A DNA stretch of 64,000 nucleotides, from the NCBI RefSeq assembly GCF_900102525.1, contig NZ_FNBZ01000001.1, forward strand, positions 620,001-684,000. Reading direction: 5' to 3'. How positions within the stretch are numbered: position 1 is the first letter of the stretch; the number at the start of each line of letters is the position of its first letter. This document shows positions 8,646 through 16,815 of this stretch, piece after piece. Source of the stretch: Allobosea robiniae (lineage in GTDB: Bacteria; Pseudomonadota; Alphaproteobacteria; Rhizobiales; Beijerinckiaceae). The position numbers and the translations under genes were made by a program. Under the pieces are notes generated by a model. That model did no database searches. It saw only the letters and a list, made by a program, of their open reading frames with translations, and was not told where the DNA came from.

Positions 8646-9056
8646 TCAAAGCGCCGCGAAGGCCAGGAGCCCGGCCGATTCCAGCGACAGGTCGAAGGTG
8701 ACCTCGCCGGCATGGTCGCCGCGATATTCGAGGCCCGTGAGCTGGAACGGACCCGCGATCGTGCCGAAATCCGGCACGACGATCTGCCAATCCCGGATCG
8801 CCCCGTCGAAGAAGGTCTGGCGGACGAGCGCGTCGGAGGCCTCGTCCTTGAAGATGCCGGCGCCGCTGATGCTGGCACGGCGCACCCCGGCACCCGCCAG
8901 CAATTCGCGCCAGCGCCCGGCCGATTCCGAATGCGTCACGTCGACGGTCTCGGCGTTGAAGGCGATCTGTCGCGCCCTCAGGCCGGCGACCGTAACGAAG
9001 CCGCCGGCGCCATCCGCCGCCTTGAGCAGCAGATCCTTGCCCTTCTGTGCCGTCAT
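8646..9056 (-). CDS. GTA major tail tube protein gp9
   Basis: A 136-residue tail tube protein beginning MTAQKGKDLLLKAADGAGGF, the characteristic opening of the TIGR02126-type GTA/phage major tail protein. It continues with FNAETVDVTHSESAGRWREL and ends with FDLSLESAGLLAFAAL. The protein polymerises into hexameric rings to build the tail. It sits between the tail terminator gene (18 bp upstream) and gp10 (10 bp downstream), in the standard order, and its length is normal for the family. Confidence 0.95.
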   Translation of the reverse strand: MTAQKGKDLLLKAADGAGGFVTVAGLRARQIAFNAETVDVTHSESAGRWRELLAGAGVRRASISGAGIFKDEASDALVRQTFFDGAIRDWQIVVPDFGTIAGPFQLTGLEYRGDHAGEVTFDLSLESAGLLAFAAL

Positions 9057-9074
9057 GCGGCTCTCCTTTGTCTG

Positions 9075-9485
9075 CTAAAGCGTTTCGGTGACGGCGCGGA
9101 AGCGGATCGTCACATGGGGGAGGCCGTTGCGCGTCTCGCGAGCGAGCCGGCTCGACAGCCAGCGCAGATTGACCAGCGCATGCCCGTCCAGGGCGAGGTC
9201 GACCTGATCGAGCACCGCGACGATCAGGCCGGCCGCCTCGAGCGCCTGGCGCGACGAGCCGCTCTGTGCGGCCCAGACGACGAGCGCGAATTCCTGCTCG
9301 CAGCCGCGATCGCTGCCAGTCGACCAGTCGCGCGCCTCGACCTCGCCATGGACGACGTAGAGCCCGCGCGCTGCACGCGGGGCTTCGTCGAAGATGCGAT
9401 CGGAGCCGATCAGCGTGGTCAGGCCTGAATCCGCGACGAGGCGCCCCTGAACGGCGGCACGCAGCGCAAGGATGGCGTCACTCAT
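9075..9485 (-). CDS. GTA tail terminator gp8 (DUF3168)
   Basis: A 136-residue DUF3168 protein, equivalent to RcGTA gp8, which caps the tail tube at the head-tail joint. Recognisable pieces are ALRAAVQGRLVADSGLTTLI at the start, RIFDEAPRAARGLYVVHG, and the C-terminal LVNLRWLSSRLARETRNGL. The start overlaps the stop of the head-tail stopper gene by four bases (ATGA). Order gp7-gp8-gp9 is conserved across alphaproteobacterial GTAs. Confidence 0.93.
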   Translation of the reverse strand: MSDAILALRAAVQGRLVADSGLTTLIGSDRIFDEAPRAARGLYVVHGEVEARDWSTGSDRGCEQEFALVVWAAQSGSSRQALEAAGLIVAVLDQVDLALDGHALVNLRWLSSRLARETRNGLPHVTIRFRAVTETL

Positions 9486-9817
9486 GGCGTCACCTCCTCG
9501 ACCAGGCAGACCAGCCGCCGGCGCGCGCCATCGGGATCGGCGGCGGAGCGGATATCGAGCAGGCGATCGCCATCGCGCAGGCGCCGGCCGGCATCGACAT
9601 CACTGCGCCAGCGCATGGTGATGCGGTAGTTGCGGGACTGCTCCGGCCGCCCCTGACGCCAGGCCTCGGTGCCGGAAATCCACTCGACCTGCGCCCACAG
9701 CGCCCCAACAGTCTCGAAGCTCTGCGTCGCGCCACCAAGGCCATCAGGCGAGACCACCGGCGCCTCCAGCACGAGCCGGCGCCGCAGGCGGCCGATGACG
9801 ACAGATTGCTCCGCCAT
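9482..9817 (-). CDS. GTA head-tail stopper gp7 (phage head closure protein)
   Basis: A 111-residue protein with RLRRRLVLEAPVVSPDGLGG and GALWAQVEWISGTEAWRQGR, matching the head closure/SPP1 gp16-like family that plugs the portal exit in GTA and phage particles. The ATG at 9817 lies two bases after the gp6 stop; a GTG at 9823 would instead give a four-base overlap and two extra residues. The choice does not affect the domain. Confidence 0.92.
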   Translation of the reverse strand: MAEQSVVIGRLRRRLVLEAPVVSPDGLGGATQSFETVGALWAQVEWISGTEAWRQGRPEQSRNYRITMRWRSDVDAGRRLRDGDRLLDIRSAADPDGARRRLVCLVEEVTP

Positions 9818-9819
9818 GA

Positions 9820-10389
9820 TCACAGCCGCCCACGGCGGAACGGCGCGACCAGCGCGGCAATGGCAGCCGGCAGCGCCTGCGCGTCGCGCCCGGCAACGTC
9901 ACCGCGCTGCTCGAACCAGCGGGCGGCGAGGCGCAGGACCGCCTGCCGTAACGGCGCGGGAACGGCGACGGCGGTCGCCCCGTAGCCGGCAGCGACGTCG
10001 ATCTCGATCGCACCATGCGCACGGCCGATCTCGGGCACCTCTCCGCTCAAGCGAATGACCGGCGGGTCGGCGGCCTCGTCCAAGGTCAGGGACGCGGCCG
10101 CCACCTCCTGCGCCGCACCCAGCACGTCGTAGACGCGCGCGGCCTCGATCCGCAGCAGTGGCGAGAGCGGCATGCGGATCTCGCCGCCGGCCGGCCAGCG
10201 GTCGAGCACGATGCGCCAGGGCTGCTCGACCAGGCAGCGGCCCGACGCTGCCTCGATCATCAGCCGGGCGGCCGTGATCAGGGTGGCGACCAGGGCGTCC
10301 TCATCGGTCTGATCGAGGCGCAGGAACTGGCGGATTTCAGTCAGCGTCACCGGCTCCATCGCCGGCGGGCCCAGGGCAAGCGGCGTCAT
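9820..10389 (-). CDS. GTA head-tail adaptor gp6 (DUF3199/HK97 gp6-like)
   Basis: A 189-residue adaptor protein. It opens MTPLALGPPAMEPVTLTEIR followed by FLRLDQTDEDALVATLITAA, the typical start of head-tail connector proteins of the HK97 gp6-like family, and ends APLRQAVLRLAARWFEQRGD. The ATG at 10389 has a good ribosome binding site (GAAGGGAGC). In most GTA clusters this gene follows the capsid gene directly. Here the capsid gene ends 1.8 kb upstream and the gap is filled by two oppositely transcribed protease genes, so gp6 to gp15 must be transcribed either through them or from their own promoter. Confidence 0.92.
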   Translation of the reverse strand: MTPLALGPPAMEPVTLTEIRQFLRLDQTDEDALVATLITAARLMIEAASGRCLVEQPWRIVLDRWPAGGEIRMPLSPLLRIEAARVYDVLGAAQEVAAASLTLDEAADPPVIRLSGEVPEIGRAHGAIEIDVAAGYGATAVAVPAPLRQAVLRLAARWFEQRGDVAGRDAQALPAAIAALVAPFRRGRL

Positions 10390-10501
10390 GAGCGCTCCCT
10401 TCATCGGTTCGATTTCATGGAACGACTGCAAAGAAGCAGCCGAGAGGGTTCATCTGGGGCGCCGGGCGCGCTATCAGCGCTCTCTCGGAGAGGAGCCCCC
10501 G

Positions 10502-11281
10502 ATGCACATCGCCAACCGGATCGCCGCCATCGGCTTCGCCTGTGTCGTGGCCAGCAGCCTCGGTCCCAACCCCGCGCAGGCCGTGGTGGCCGGGCAGGAA
10601 GGCGGACCGGCAGCCGGCTCGACCCTGATGGTGCTCAACGCGCGCGGAGGAGTCTGCACCGGCATCGTCCTGTCGGCGCGCGCCATCCTGACCGCCGCCC
10701 ATTGCGCGGCCGGCGGCGCGGAACTGCGCGTCCATTGGCGTGACGCCGGCGAACCGGTGCTGATCGTGCCGGCCTCGGTCGCACTGCATCCGGAATTCGA
10801 CGCGGGCGCGATCCGCAGCCGCCGTCGCACGATCGACCTTGCGCTGATCCGCCTGGCCGATCCGCTGCCCGGCCGCTTCAGCGCGGCTAGCCTCGTCGAC
10901 GGCTCGCTGCCACGCGCCGGCAGCAGCATCACGCTGGCCGGCTACGGCGTCTCCCGCGAGGGCGAGGCCCGCAGCACCGGCACCTATCGCTCGGCGGCGC
11001 TGACCGCCGTCGAGCCCTATGGAGCCGGCCGCATCCTGCTCTGGGCGGCAGACAATGCCGGCGGTGGCAAGCGGCCGGGCGCCGGCGCCTGCCAGGGCGA
11101 TTCGGGCGGGCCGATCTTCAACGAAGGCGGAATCGTCGCGGTCACGAGCTGGTCGACCGGGCCGGCCGGGCGCCAATGCGGCCTGCTCAGCCAGGGCGTC
11201 CTGGTCGCGCCGCAGCGCGGCTGGATCGACAAGACCCTGTCGAAATGGGGCGAAACGGCCCGCTGGACTCGTGACCGCTGA
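10502..11281 (+). CDS. Secreted trypsin-like serine protease (S1), first of two inside the GTA cluster
   Basis: A 259-residue S1-family protease. Residues 1-27 form a signal peptide ending NPAQA. The catalytic triad is visible: H67 in LTAAHC, D112 in IDLALIRLA and S201 in GDSGGP. C52/C68 and C197/C226 are positioned for the usual disulfides. The ATG at 10502 has a clear ribosome binding site (GGAGAGGAG). It lies on the strand opposite to the gene transfer agent genes, between gp6 and gp5, and is followed 63 bp later by a second S1 protease with the same layout. The protein is expected in the periplasm or outside the cell. No link to particle release or maturation can be shown from the sequence. 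Confidence 0.93.
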   Translation: MHIANRIAAIGFACVVASSLGPNPAQAVVAGQEGGPAAGSTLMVLNARGGVCTGIVLSARAILTAAHCAAGGAELRVHWRDAGEPVLIVPASVALHPEFDAGAIRSRRRTIDLALIRLADPLPGRFSAASLVDGSLPRAGSSITLAGYGVSREGEARSTGTYRSAALTAVEPYGAGRILLWAADNAGGGKRPGAGACQGDSGGPIFNEGGIVAVTSWSTGPAGRQCGLLSQGVLVAPQRGWIDKTLSKWGETARWTRDR

Positions 11282-11344
11282 CGGAAAGGCTGGACTGTGG
11301 CGCGCCACTCCCTAGATTGATCGGCCGGTCCATTGGTTTGCTTC

Positions 11345-12187
11345 ATGATCCCTCGCTCACTGCTCGCCCTTGCCTGTTTCCTTGTCGTCGGCGCCGCTCA
11401 TCCGGCACTCGCCGTGGTCGGCGGCGTCGTTTCGCGCGATGCGCTCGGCGCCCGTGCCTCGACCGTCAGAATCGAGACGAGCCGGGGCGAACTCTGCTCG
11501 GGCGCGGTGATCGCGCCCGAGATCGTCCTCACCGCGGCGCATTGCCTGATGGGCGGCGGCTCGATCAGCGTCGTCAGCCTCGACGCCCGCTTCCGGGCGC
11601 GGCGACAGCTGGTCGTCGCAGTGCTGCCGCATCCGAGCTTCGTGCCCGGAACGACGCCACGCACCCAGCCCGGCACGGACCTCGCGCTGCTGCGCCTGGC
11701 GCAACCGCTGCCCGGGGATATCGAGCCTTTGACGCTCGGCAGCGGCCTCTGGCAGGGCGAGACCATCACCATGGCCGGCTACGGGCTGTCGGCGGAGAAC
11801 AACAAGCGCACGGCCCGTCGCCTGCGGGAGACGCAGCTCGTCAACGCCGGCAACTACACCACTCAGAACACGGTCAAGGTCGCGGTCGACGCCGAAGCCC
11901 GCGGCGAGACGGAGGGGGCCGGCGCCTGCCGTGGCGATTCCGGCGGACCGGTGCTGCGGGGCGGAGCCCGCTCACGCGAACTCGTCGGCATCGTCAGCTG
12001 GTCGAGCGGCCCGCTGAAGACACGGGCGAAGCGGATCTGCGGCGGCTTCACCGCGATCACGCCAGTCAGCGACTACCGCGGCTGGATCGCTGAGGGCAGC
12101 GCACGGCTGCGCTCGCTCGGCCGCGAGCCGCCGCCGGAGCAGGTGGCCGAGCCGCGCGCCGCCTTCAGCTGGTGGTTTTCGCGCTGA
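11345..12187 (+). CDS. Secreted trypsin-like serine protease (S1), second of two inside the GTA cluster
   Basis: A 280-residue S1-family protease and likely paralogue of its upstream neighbour. Residues 1-23 are a signal peptide (LLALACFLVVGAAHPALA), followed by VVGG, the classic mature N-terminus of trypsin-like enzymes, which suggests activation by simple signal cleavage or trimming. The triad is H66 (LTAAHC), D112 (TDLALLRLA) and S199 (RGDSGGP). A C-terminal tail rich in Arg/Pro/Glu ends in WWFSR. The start at 11345 has no obvious ribosome binding site. The stop is 6 bp from the convergent end of the GTA capsid gene. Confidence 0.92.
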   Translation: MIPRSLLALACFLVVGAAHPALAVVGGVVSRDALGARASTVRIETSRGELCSGAVIAPEIVLTAAHCLMGGGSISVVSLDARFRARRQLVVAVLPHPSFVPGTTPRTQPGTDLALLRLAQPLPGDIEPLTLGSGLWQGETITMAGYGLSAENNKRTARRLRETQLVNAGNYTTQNTVKVAVDAEARGETEGAGACRGDSGGPVLRGGARSRELVGIVSWSSGPLKTRAKRICGGFTAITPVSDYRGWIAEGSARLRSLGREPPPEQVAEPRAAFSWWFSR

Positions 12188-12193
12188 AATAAC

Positions 12194-13438
12194 TCAGACC
12201 GCGAACTTCAGGCCCTTGATCGCGGCGAAATCCTGGATGCCGCCGCCGACGCGCTTGGTCGTGTAGAACAGAACATAGGGCTTGGACGAATAGGGATCGC
12301 GCAGGATGCGCACCCCCGCCCGGTCGACGACGAGATAGCCGCGCCGAAAATCGCCGAAAGCAATCGAGACCGCGCTGGTCGCGATATTCGGCATGTCCTC
12401 CGCCTCGACCAGCGGGAAACCGAGCAGCGTCGCCGGCGCGCCGGCCGAGGCCGGAGGCTGCCAGAGGTAATGGCCGTTGGCGTCCTTGAACTTGCGGACC
12501 GTCGCCTGAACCTTGCGGTTCATCACGAAGGAAGCGTTCTGGCGATAGCCGGCCTTCAGCGCATAGACGAGATCAATGAGCACGTCGGCGGGGTTGGAGG
12601 CCGGAAAGGCCCCTGCGACGCCGGTGTTGAGCACGCCGATATTGCCCCAGCTCCAGCTCGCATCGGCGATCGTCGGATAGGCCAGGAAGCCCTTGGGCTT
12701 GTCGACGCCGTCGCCGGCGACGAAGGCAGCGCCTTCCTGCTCGGCGAAGGCACTCTCGACCTCCTCGGCGATCCACTGGTCGATATCGACGATGGCATCG
12801 TCGAGCAGGGTCTGCGTCGCCGCCGGCATGGCGTAGAGCTCCATGGCCGGGAAGGAAAGCTCGGCCAGGGTCGGCGAAGACCCTTGCGGCCGCGCCGCCG
12901 TCTCGGCCACCCAGCCGGAGGCCGGACCCGTGGTCGAGAACGCCTTCTTGTAGGTGCCCGACGAGATCGTGCGGACCGTGGCAAGCGAGCGGATCGGCGA
13001 GACATTCGCCAGGCGGCGCAGGATCTCGCCCTCGACGGTCGCCGGCGCGAGGTAGCCGCCATCCGGACCGGAACCGGCCGAGAGCGCCTTGGCCTCAAGC
13101 CGCTTCAGCCCGCCGGCCTCGCCGGTACGGACATAGGAGACGAAGGCTGCCTTGTGCTCCGCCGTCAGCGGATCGCGCGGGCCGTCCTGGCCCAGCGCCG
13201 GACGGGCGCGCTCCAGCGTCAGCCGGTCGATGCGACGCATGGTGTCGTCGAGCGCCGCGTCCATGCGGACCAGCTTCTCCTCGGTCAGGGGGTCGACGCC
13301 CTGGCGCGCCTCAAGCCCGGCGAGACGCTCTTCGTTGGTGCTGCGGTAGTTCTCGAGCGTGTAGCGCAGATCCTCGAAAGCCAGTGCGAGATCGGCGCCG
13401 GCAGCCTTGGTCTCGGGCGCGGTGTTGAGATGGCTCAT
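12194..13438 (-). CDS. GTA major capsid protein gp5 (HK97 fold)
   Basis: A 414-residue HK97-type capsid protein. Residues 1-100 form the charged helical scaffold region (delta domain) removed by the prohead protease, with LALAFEDLRYTLENYRSTNE and coiled-coil character. The mature part contains GSGPDGGYLAPATVEGEIL, WVAETAARPQ, the E-loop/spine region VESAFAEQEGAAFVAGDG, and the C-terminal DFRRGYLVVDRAGVRILRDP. The order prohead protease then capsid is standard. The stop is only 6 bp from the end of a convergent protease gene, so the capsid transcript must end here or run antisense through it to reach gp6. Confidence 0.97.
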   Translation of the reverse strand: MSHLNTAPETKAAGADLALAFEDLRYTLENYRSTNEERLAGLEARQGVDPLTEEKLVRMDAALDDTMRRIDRLTLERARPALGQDGPRDPLTAEHKAAFVSYVRTGEAGGLKRLEAKALSAGSGPDGGYLAPATVEGEILRRLANVSPIRSLATVRTISSGTYKKAFSTTGPASGWVAETAARPQGSSPTLAELSFPAMELYAMPAATQTLLDDAIVDIDQWIAEEVESAFAEQEGAAFVAGDGVDKPKGFLAYPTIADASWSWGNIGVLNTGVAGAFPASNPADVLIDLVYALKAGYRQNASFVMNRKVQATVRKFKDANGHYLWQPPASAGAPATLLGFPLVEAEDMPNIATSAVSIAFGDFRRGYLVVDRAGVRILRDPYSSKPYVLFYTTKRVGGGIQDFAAIKGLKFAV

Positions 13439-13460
13439 GGTCTCTCCTCGGGGGTGATAG

Positions 13461-13961
13461 TCAAATAAAGGCGGAGGGGCGCGTCGCCTTGACGGCGGCG
13501 ATCCGGGCCTGGGGCAGCATGGGGAAGGTCACGACCGACACTTCCCAGAGATCGATGCGTTCGAGCCGGCGCAGGCCGGTGCGGGGTTCGGAACGGGCCT
13601 TCTCGTGGCGAAAGCCGATCGACAGCCCGTCGATCGCGCCGTCGAGCATGAGCGCGTGGATTTCGCGGGCGCGGGCGACGGCGAGCGAGAGCCGGCCGCG
13701 CACGAACAGGCCGCGGCCATCCTCGACGAGGCTCGACCAGCGCCCGATCGGCTCGGCCGGATCATGCTGCCAGAGCATCTTGACGCCGCCCGGTCCGCGC
13801 CGCTGCAGGCTCTCGCGGAAGGCGCCGGGTTCGACGATGTCCTTGCCGAGGTCGGGAATACGAAAGAGGCTGGCATAGCCTTCGAACAGGCCGTCCAATC
13901 CGACCCGGGCCGGCTGGACCGGCAGCAGCTTGGATTCGAACGAAGCGCGGGCTGGCATCAT
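13461..13961 (-). CDS. GTA prohead protease gp4 (HK97 family, U35)
   Basis: A 166-residue HK97-family prohead protease that trims the capsid scaffold during head maturation. The catalytic His is H66 in MLWQHDPAEPIG and the catalytic Ser is S114 in IDGLSIGF. It also shows FEGYASLF and the C-terminal DLWEVSVVTFPMLPQA strand typical of the family. Two consecutive ATG codons start the gene and overlap the stop of the small gene upstream. The capsid gene follows after 22 bp. Confidence 0.95.
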   Translation of the reverse strand: MMPARASFESKLLPVQPARVGLDGLFEGYASLFRIPDLGKDIVEPGAFRESLQRRGPGGVKMLWQHDPAEPIGRWSSLVEDGRGLFVRGRLSLAVARAREIHALMLDGAIDGLSIGFRHEKARSEPRTGLRRLERIDLWEVSVVTFPMLPQARIAAVKATRPSAFI

Positions 13962-14140
13962 CGCTCCCCCTCCGCACCATCACGGCCGCCCTTCGTCCGC
14001 CCAGCCTCGAGCTTGGCGAGCTGGCTGACGAAGCGGCTGAAGGTCTCGACCGGCGCGCCGTTGCGCGGCGCCCTCCCCGCGCGACCGGCCGCCGCGGGAG
14101 CCTTGGGCGGAGGCTTGGCCACACCGTTTCTGCCTTTCAT
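13958..14140 (-). CDS. Small basic protein of the GTA cluster (60 aa)
   Basis: A 60-residue protein I cannot assign to a named family. It is rich in Ala, Pro, Gly and Arg (KPPPKAPAAAGRAGRAPRN) and ends with a short helix, ETFSRFVSQLAKLEAGR, and a charged tail. Its start overlaps the stop of the preceding 66-residue gene (ATGA) and its stop overlaps the start of the prohead protease gene, so it is translationally coupled on both sides. That overlap is the main evidence that it is real. It lies in the portal-protease interval, where RcGTA also carries the small orf g3.5. Confidence 0.65.
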   Translation of the reverse strand: MKGRNGVAKPPPKAPAAAGRAGRAPRNGAPVETFSRFVSQLAKLEAGRTKGGRDGAEGER

Positions 14141-14337
14141 GACGGGTCCCCTTCGTGGCGTGCGTTGAAGCGGTTGAGTTCGCGGACGAAATCGTCGAAG
14201 CGACGGTTGGCAGCCGTCAGCTCGCGCAAGACGAGCCAGGCCAGCCCGGAGGCGCTCGCCGCCCAGAGCAGCAGGCCGAGATGGCCGACATCGGCACGGC
14301 CGACGAAGGCCGCGACGACCTGTTCGAGCATGTTCAT
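14137..14337 (-). CDS. Small membrane protein of the GTA cluster (66 aa)
   Basis: A 66-residue protein beginning MNMLEQVVAAFVGRADVGHL, then one transmembrane segment (GLLLWAASASGLAWLVL, about residues 21-37) and a charged C-terminal helix (RELTAANRRFDDFVRELNRF). It overlaps the portal gene stop and the next small gene start by four bases each. The position is that of RcGTA orf g3.5, whose role is not established. A single membrane span in a phage-like gene set could suggest a holin-like or membrane-anchoring part, but nothing in the sequence proves it. Confidence 0.7.
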   Translation of the reverse strand: MNMLEQVVAAFVGRADVGHLGLLLWAASASGLAWLVLRELTAANRRFDDFVRELNRFNARHEGDPS

Positions 14338-15515
14338 GAGACCTCCTTCCCGGAGGCGCGCCGGCCATAGCCGACGGCCTCCCGCTTCTCGTCCTCGTCG
14401 AGGAAGCTCGCAGCACCGAGCCGGCGCCAGAGCGATTCCCGCTCCTCGGCAAGCGCCTCGATGGCGTCGAGATCGGGCTCCAGCAGCAATTCGTCGCCGA
14501 AAGCCGGGCCGAGCCATTGCGCCAGCGACTGCGCCGTCCGACGCACCAGCGGAATGACGGTCTGGCGCCAGAGCGCCCGATTGGCCTCGGCGAAATTGGC
14601 GTGGGTGTTGTCGCCGGGCAGGCCGAGCAGCAGCGGGGGCACACCGAAGGCGAGCGCGATCTCGCGGGCGGCGACGCCCTTGGCGGCGACGAAATCGAGT
14701 TCCGCCGGCGTCAGCGAGAGCGGCTTCCAGTCCAACCCGCCTTCGAGCAGCAAGGGGCGGCCGGCATTGCGAGCGCCCTGGAACGAGTCCTCCAGCTCCT
14801 GCTTCAGCCGCTCGAACTGCGCCTCGGTCAGCGTCGCGCCTTCCGGCCCGTCATAGACGAGGGCGCCGGACGGCCGCGCGGCGTTGTCGAGCAGGGCCTT
14901 GTGCCAGCTGCCGGCTGCATTGTGGATGTCGAGCGAGACCGCCGCCGCCTCGATCGGAGACAGGCCGTAGTGGTCGTCGACGGGATGGAACAGCGTCAGG
15001 TGCAGGATCGGCGGCAAGCCGCCCTCATCCTGCCGGAAGCGCACGGTGTCGCCGCCGACCGTATAGTCATAGGCCTCGGGCCAGCCGTCGCGGCCGGGCA
15101 CCACACGCATCCGGTCGGGCCGCAGCGCATAGAGCTCGCGCGGTTCGCGACCGGTGCTCACCGCCTCGACATAGGCATTGCCGGCGACCATCAGGTGGCC
15201 GACCAGCATCTCGCGGAAGGCAATGCCGCCCTGGCGCGGATTGGGCCGCTCGATCAGCGCGAGCGCCGGATGTTCCGGCACCTCGCGCGAGTCGACCTTG
15301 GCGACGAGCGGCGTCTGCGCCGCCGCTTCCGCGATCAGGCGGATGCAGCGATGTACGACCGGGTTTCGCTCATAGCCCTCCCGCGAGAGAGCAACGTAGT
15401 CGCGCGGCGTCCAGACGGCGCGCCCCGTCTCATGCAGCGCGATCAGCGGCCCGACGCGCGAGCGCTTCTGGCCCGGCGCGGCTCGGCCGCGCAGGCTGCG
15501 AAGAAAATCGAACAT
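14334..15515 (-). CDS. GTA portal protein gp3 (HK97 family)
   Basis: A 393-residue phage portal protein. Characteristic stretches include NPVVHRCIRLIAEAAAQTPL, GHLMVAGNAYVEAVS, HLTLFHPVDDHYGLSPIEAA and the C-terminal GLPGDNTHANFAEANRALWR. The portal is the dodecameric ring through which DNA enters and leaves the head. The gene starts 37 bp after the terminase stop and its stop overlaps the small membrane protein gene. Length and order match other GTA clusters. Confidence 0.96.
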   Translation of the reverse strand: MFDFLRSLRGRAAPGQKRSRVGPLIALHETGRAVWTPRDYVALSREGYERNPVVHRCIRLIAEAAAQTPLVAKVDSREVPEHPALALIERPNPRQGGIAFREMLVGHLMVAGNAYVEAVSTGREPRELYALRPDRMRVVPGRDGWPEAYDYTVGGDTVRFRQDEGGLPPILHLTLFHPVDDHYGLSPIEAAAVSLDIHNAAGSWHKALLDNAARPSGALVYDGPEGATLTEAQFERLKQELEDSFQGARNAGRPLLLEGGLDWKPLSLTPAELDFVAAKGVAAREIALAFGVPPLLLGLPGDNTHANFAEANRALWRQTVIPLVRRTAQSLAQWLGPAFGDELLLEPDLDAIEALAEERESLWRRLGAASFLDEDEKREAVGYGRRASGKEVS

Positions 15516-15552
15516 GGATGTCTCGCTGTTGGAGCGTGAAGGAAGCGAAGGG

Positions 15553-16815
15553 CTAGATGCCCCTCACCCGCGGCCGGGCCTTTGGCGCGAGCATCAAATG
15601 CGTGAGCGCCCAGACGAGCGCATCAAGCCGGTCCGGCGAGCGGCCGGTTTCGAGGCCGCGCGGACCGAAGGCGCACATCTCGTCTTCGAGCGCGGGAAAG
15701 GCCCCGGCATGGCGTACCCGGCCCTGCGCATAAAGCGCCGCCACCGGCTCGGCCCGGAGATACTTGCCACGCGTCGCCCTCACCGAAACGACGGGAACGC
15801 CGGCATCGACCTCCCGGATGATGCTTTCGACCATCTCGCCGCCCTGGTTGACCTCGACGACCAGCGCATCCGCCTCATGGCGGCGATAGAGCGCGACCGC
15901 CCTCTCCGCCCATTCCTGCGGCCGCGCGCCGGCAAGCGTCGCGTCCTCCAGCACATGGCCGAGGCCGTCATGGTCGACACCGGCCACGACGAGCCCGCAG
16001 CGGTCGGCCCGCTGCGAGGAGGTCGCCGGCGGATCGACTGCCACCGCGATCCGGGCGAGCGCCGGGCTCTCGCGCTCGCCGGCGGCCTCGATCATGGCGC
16101 GCGTCCAGAGCGCATCCGGGCTCTCCTCGACGATCTCGCCATCGAGCTCCTGCCGGCCGAGCCGCGTTCCGCCATAGGTTTGCGTGACCGTGCGGACGAA
16201 TTCGGCGGCGAGATTGTAGCGGTTGTCCTGCGTCCGTGCCCGGCTCACCGCGACATGCGGCTCGACCAGCAGGCGCTTCACCAAGGGCAGCGGACGCGGC
16301 GTCGTCGTCACCACCTGGCGGGGATGATCGCCAAGGCGCAGGCCGAATTGCAGCATATCCCAGCACTCCCCGAGGTTCGGCCATTTCGCCAGTTCGTCGG
16401 ACCAGGCCGCGCCGAATTGCGGGCCGCGGAGCCCTTCCGGGTCCTCGGCCGTGAAGACCTGCGCGATCGCGCCGTTCGTCCATTGCAGGCGGCGCAGTGA
16501 GGGCTGCCAGACCGGCCGCTCCCAGCGGGTATGGATCGAGAGCAATCCCGAAACGCCCTCGATCATGACGTCACGGACCTGCGCCTGCGTCTCGCCGACG
16601 AGGGCGATCCGCTCCGTCGGCGCATCCGCGAAGGGCGGATGGCCCAATGCCATGCCCCTGACCCACTCGGCGCCGGTGCGGGTCTTGCCCGCGCCACGCC
16701 CGCCCAGCACCAGCCAGATCGGCTTCAGCGGTTCGGGCGGCAATTGATCGGGGCGAGCCCAGATCTTCCAGGTACTGCGAATGAGCTCGAGGTCATCCGC
16801 CGTCGCCGTCGGCAT
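15553..16815 (-). CDS. GTA terminase large subunit gp2
   Basis: A 420-residue packaging ATPase-nuclease. Walker A is GGRGAGKT (about residues 38-45), preceded by the family motif WARPDQLPPEPLKPIW. An acidic Walker-B-like segment follows (AAWSDELAKW). RNase H-type nuclease acidic residues appear in VAVDPPATS, DALVVEVNQGGEM and SPDRLDALVWALTHLM. The frame stays open upstream to 17070, with another ATG at 16899. I chose 16815 because an AGGA motif lies five bases before it and the resulting length fits the family. The start overlaps the end of gp1 by 23 bp. In GTAs this enzyme packages headfuls of random host DNA. Confidence 0.93.
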   Translation of the reverse strand: MPTATADDLELIRSTWKIWARPDQLPPEPLKPIWLVLGGRGAGKTRTGAEWVRGMALGHPPFADAPTERIALVGETQAQVRDVMIEGVSGLLSIHTRWERPVWQPSLRRLQWTNGAIAQVFTAEDPEGLRGPQFGAAWSDELAKWPNLGECWDMLQFGLRLGDHPRQVVTTTPRPLPLVKRLLVEPHVAVSRARTQDNRYNLAAEFVRTVTQTYGGTRLGRQELDGEIVEESPDALWTRAMIEAAGERESPALARIAVAVDPPATSSQRADRCGLVVAGVDHDGLGHVLEDATLAGARPQEWAERAVALYRRHEADALVVEVNQGGEMVESIIREVDAGVPVVSVRATRGKYLRAEPVAALYAQGRVRHAGAFPALEDEMCAFGPRGLETGRSPDRLDALVWALTHLMLAPKARPRVRGI

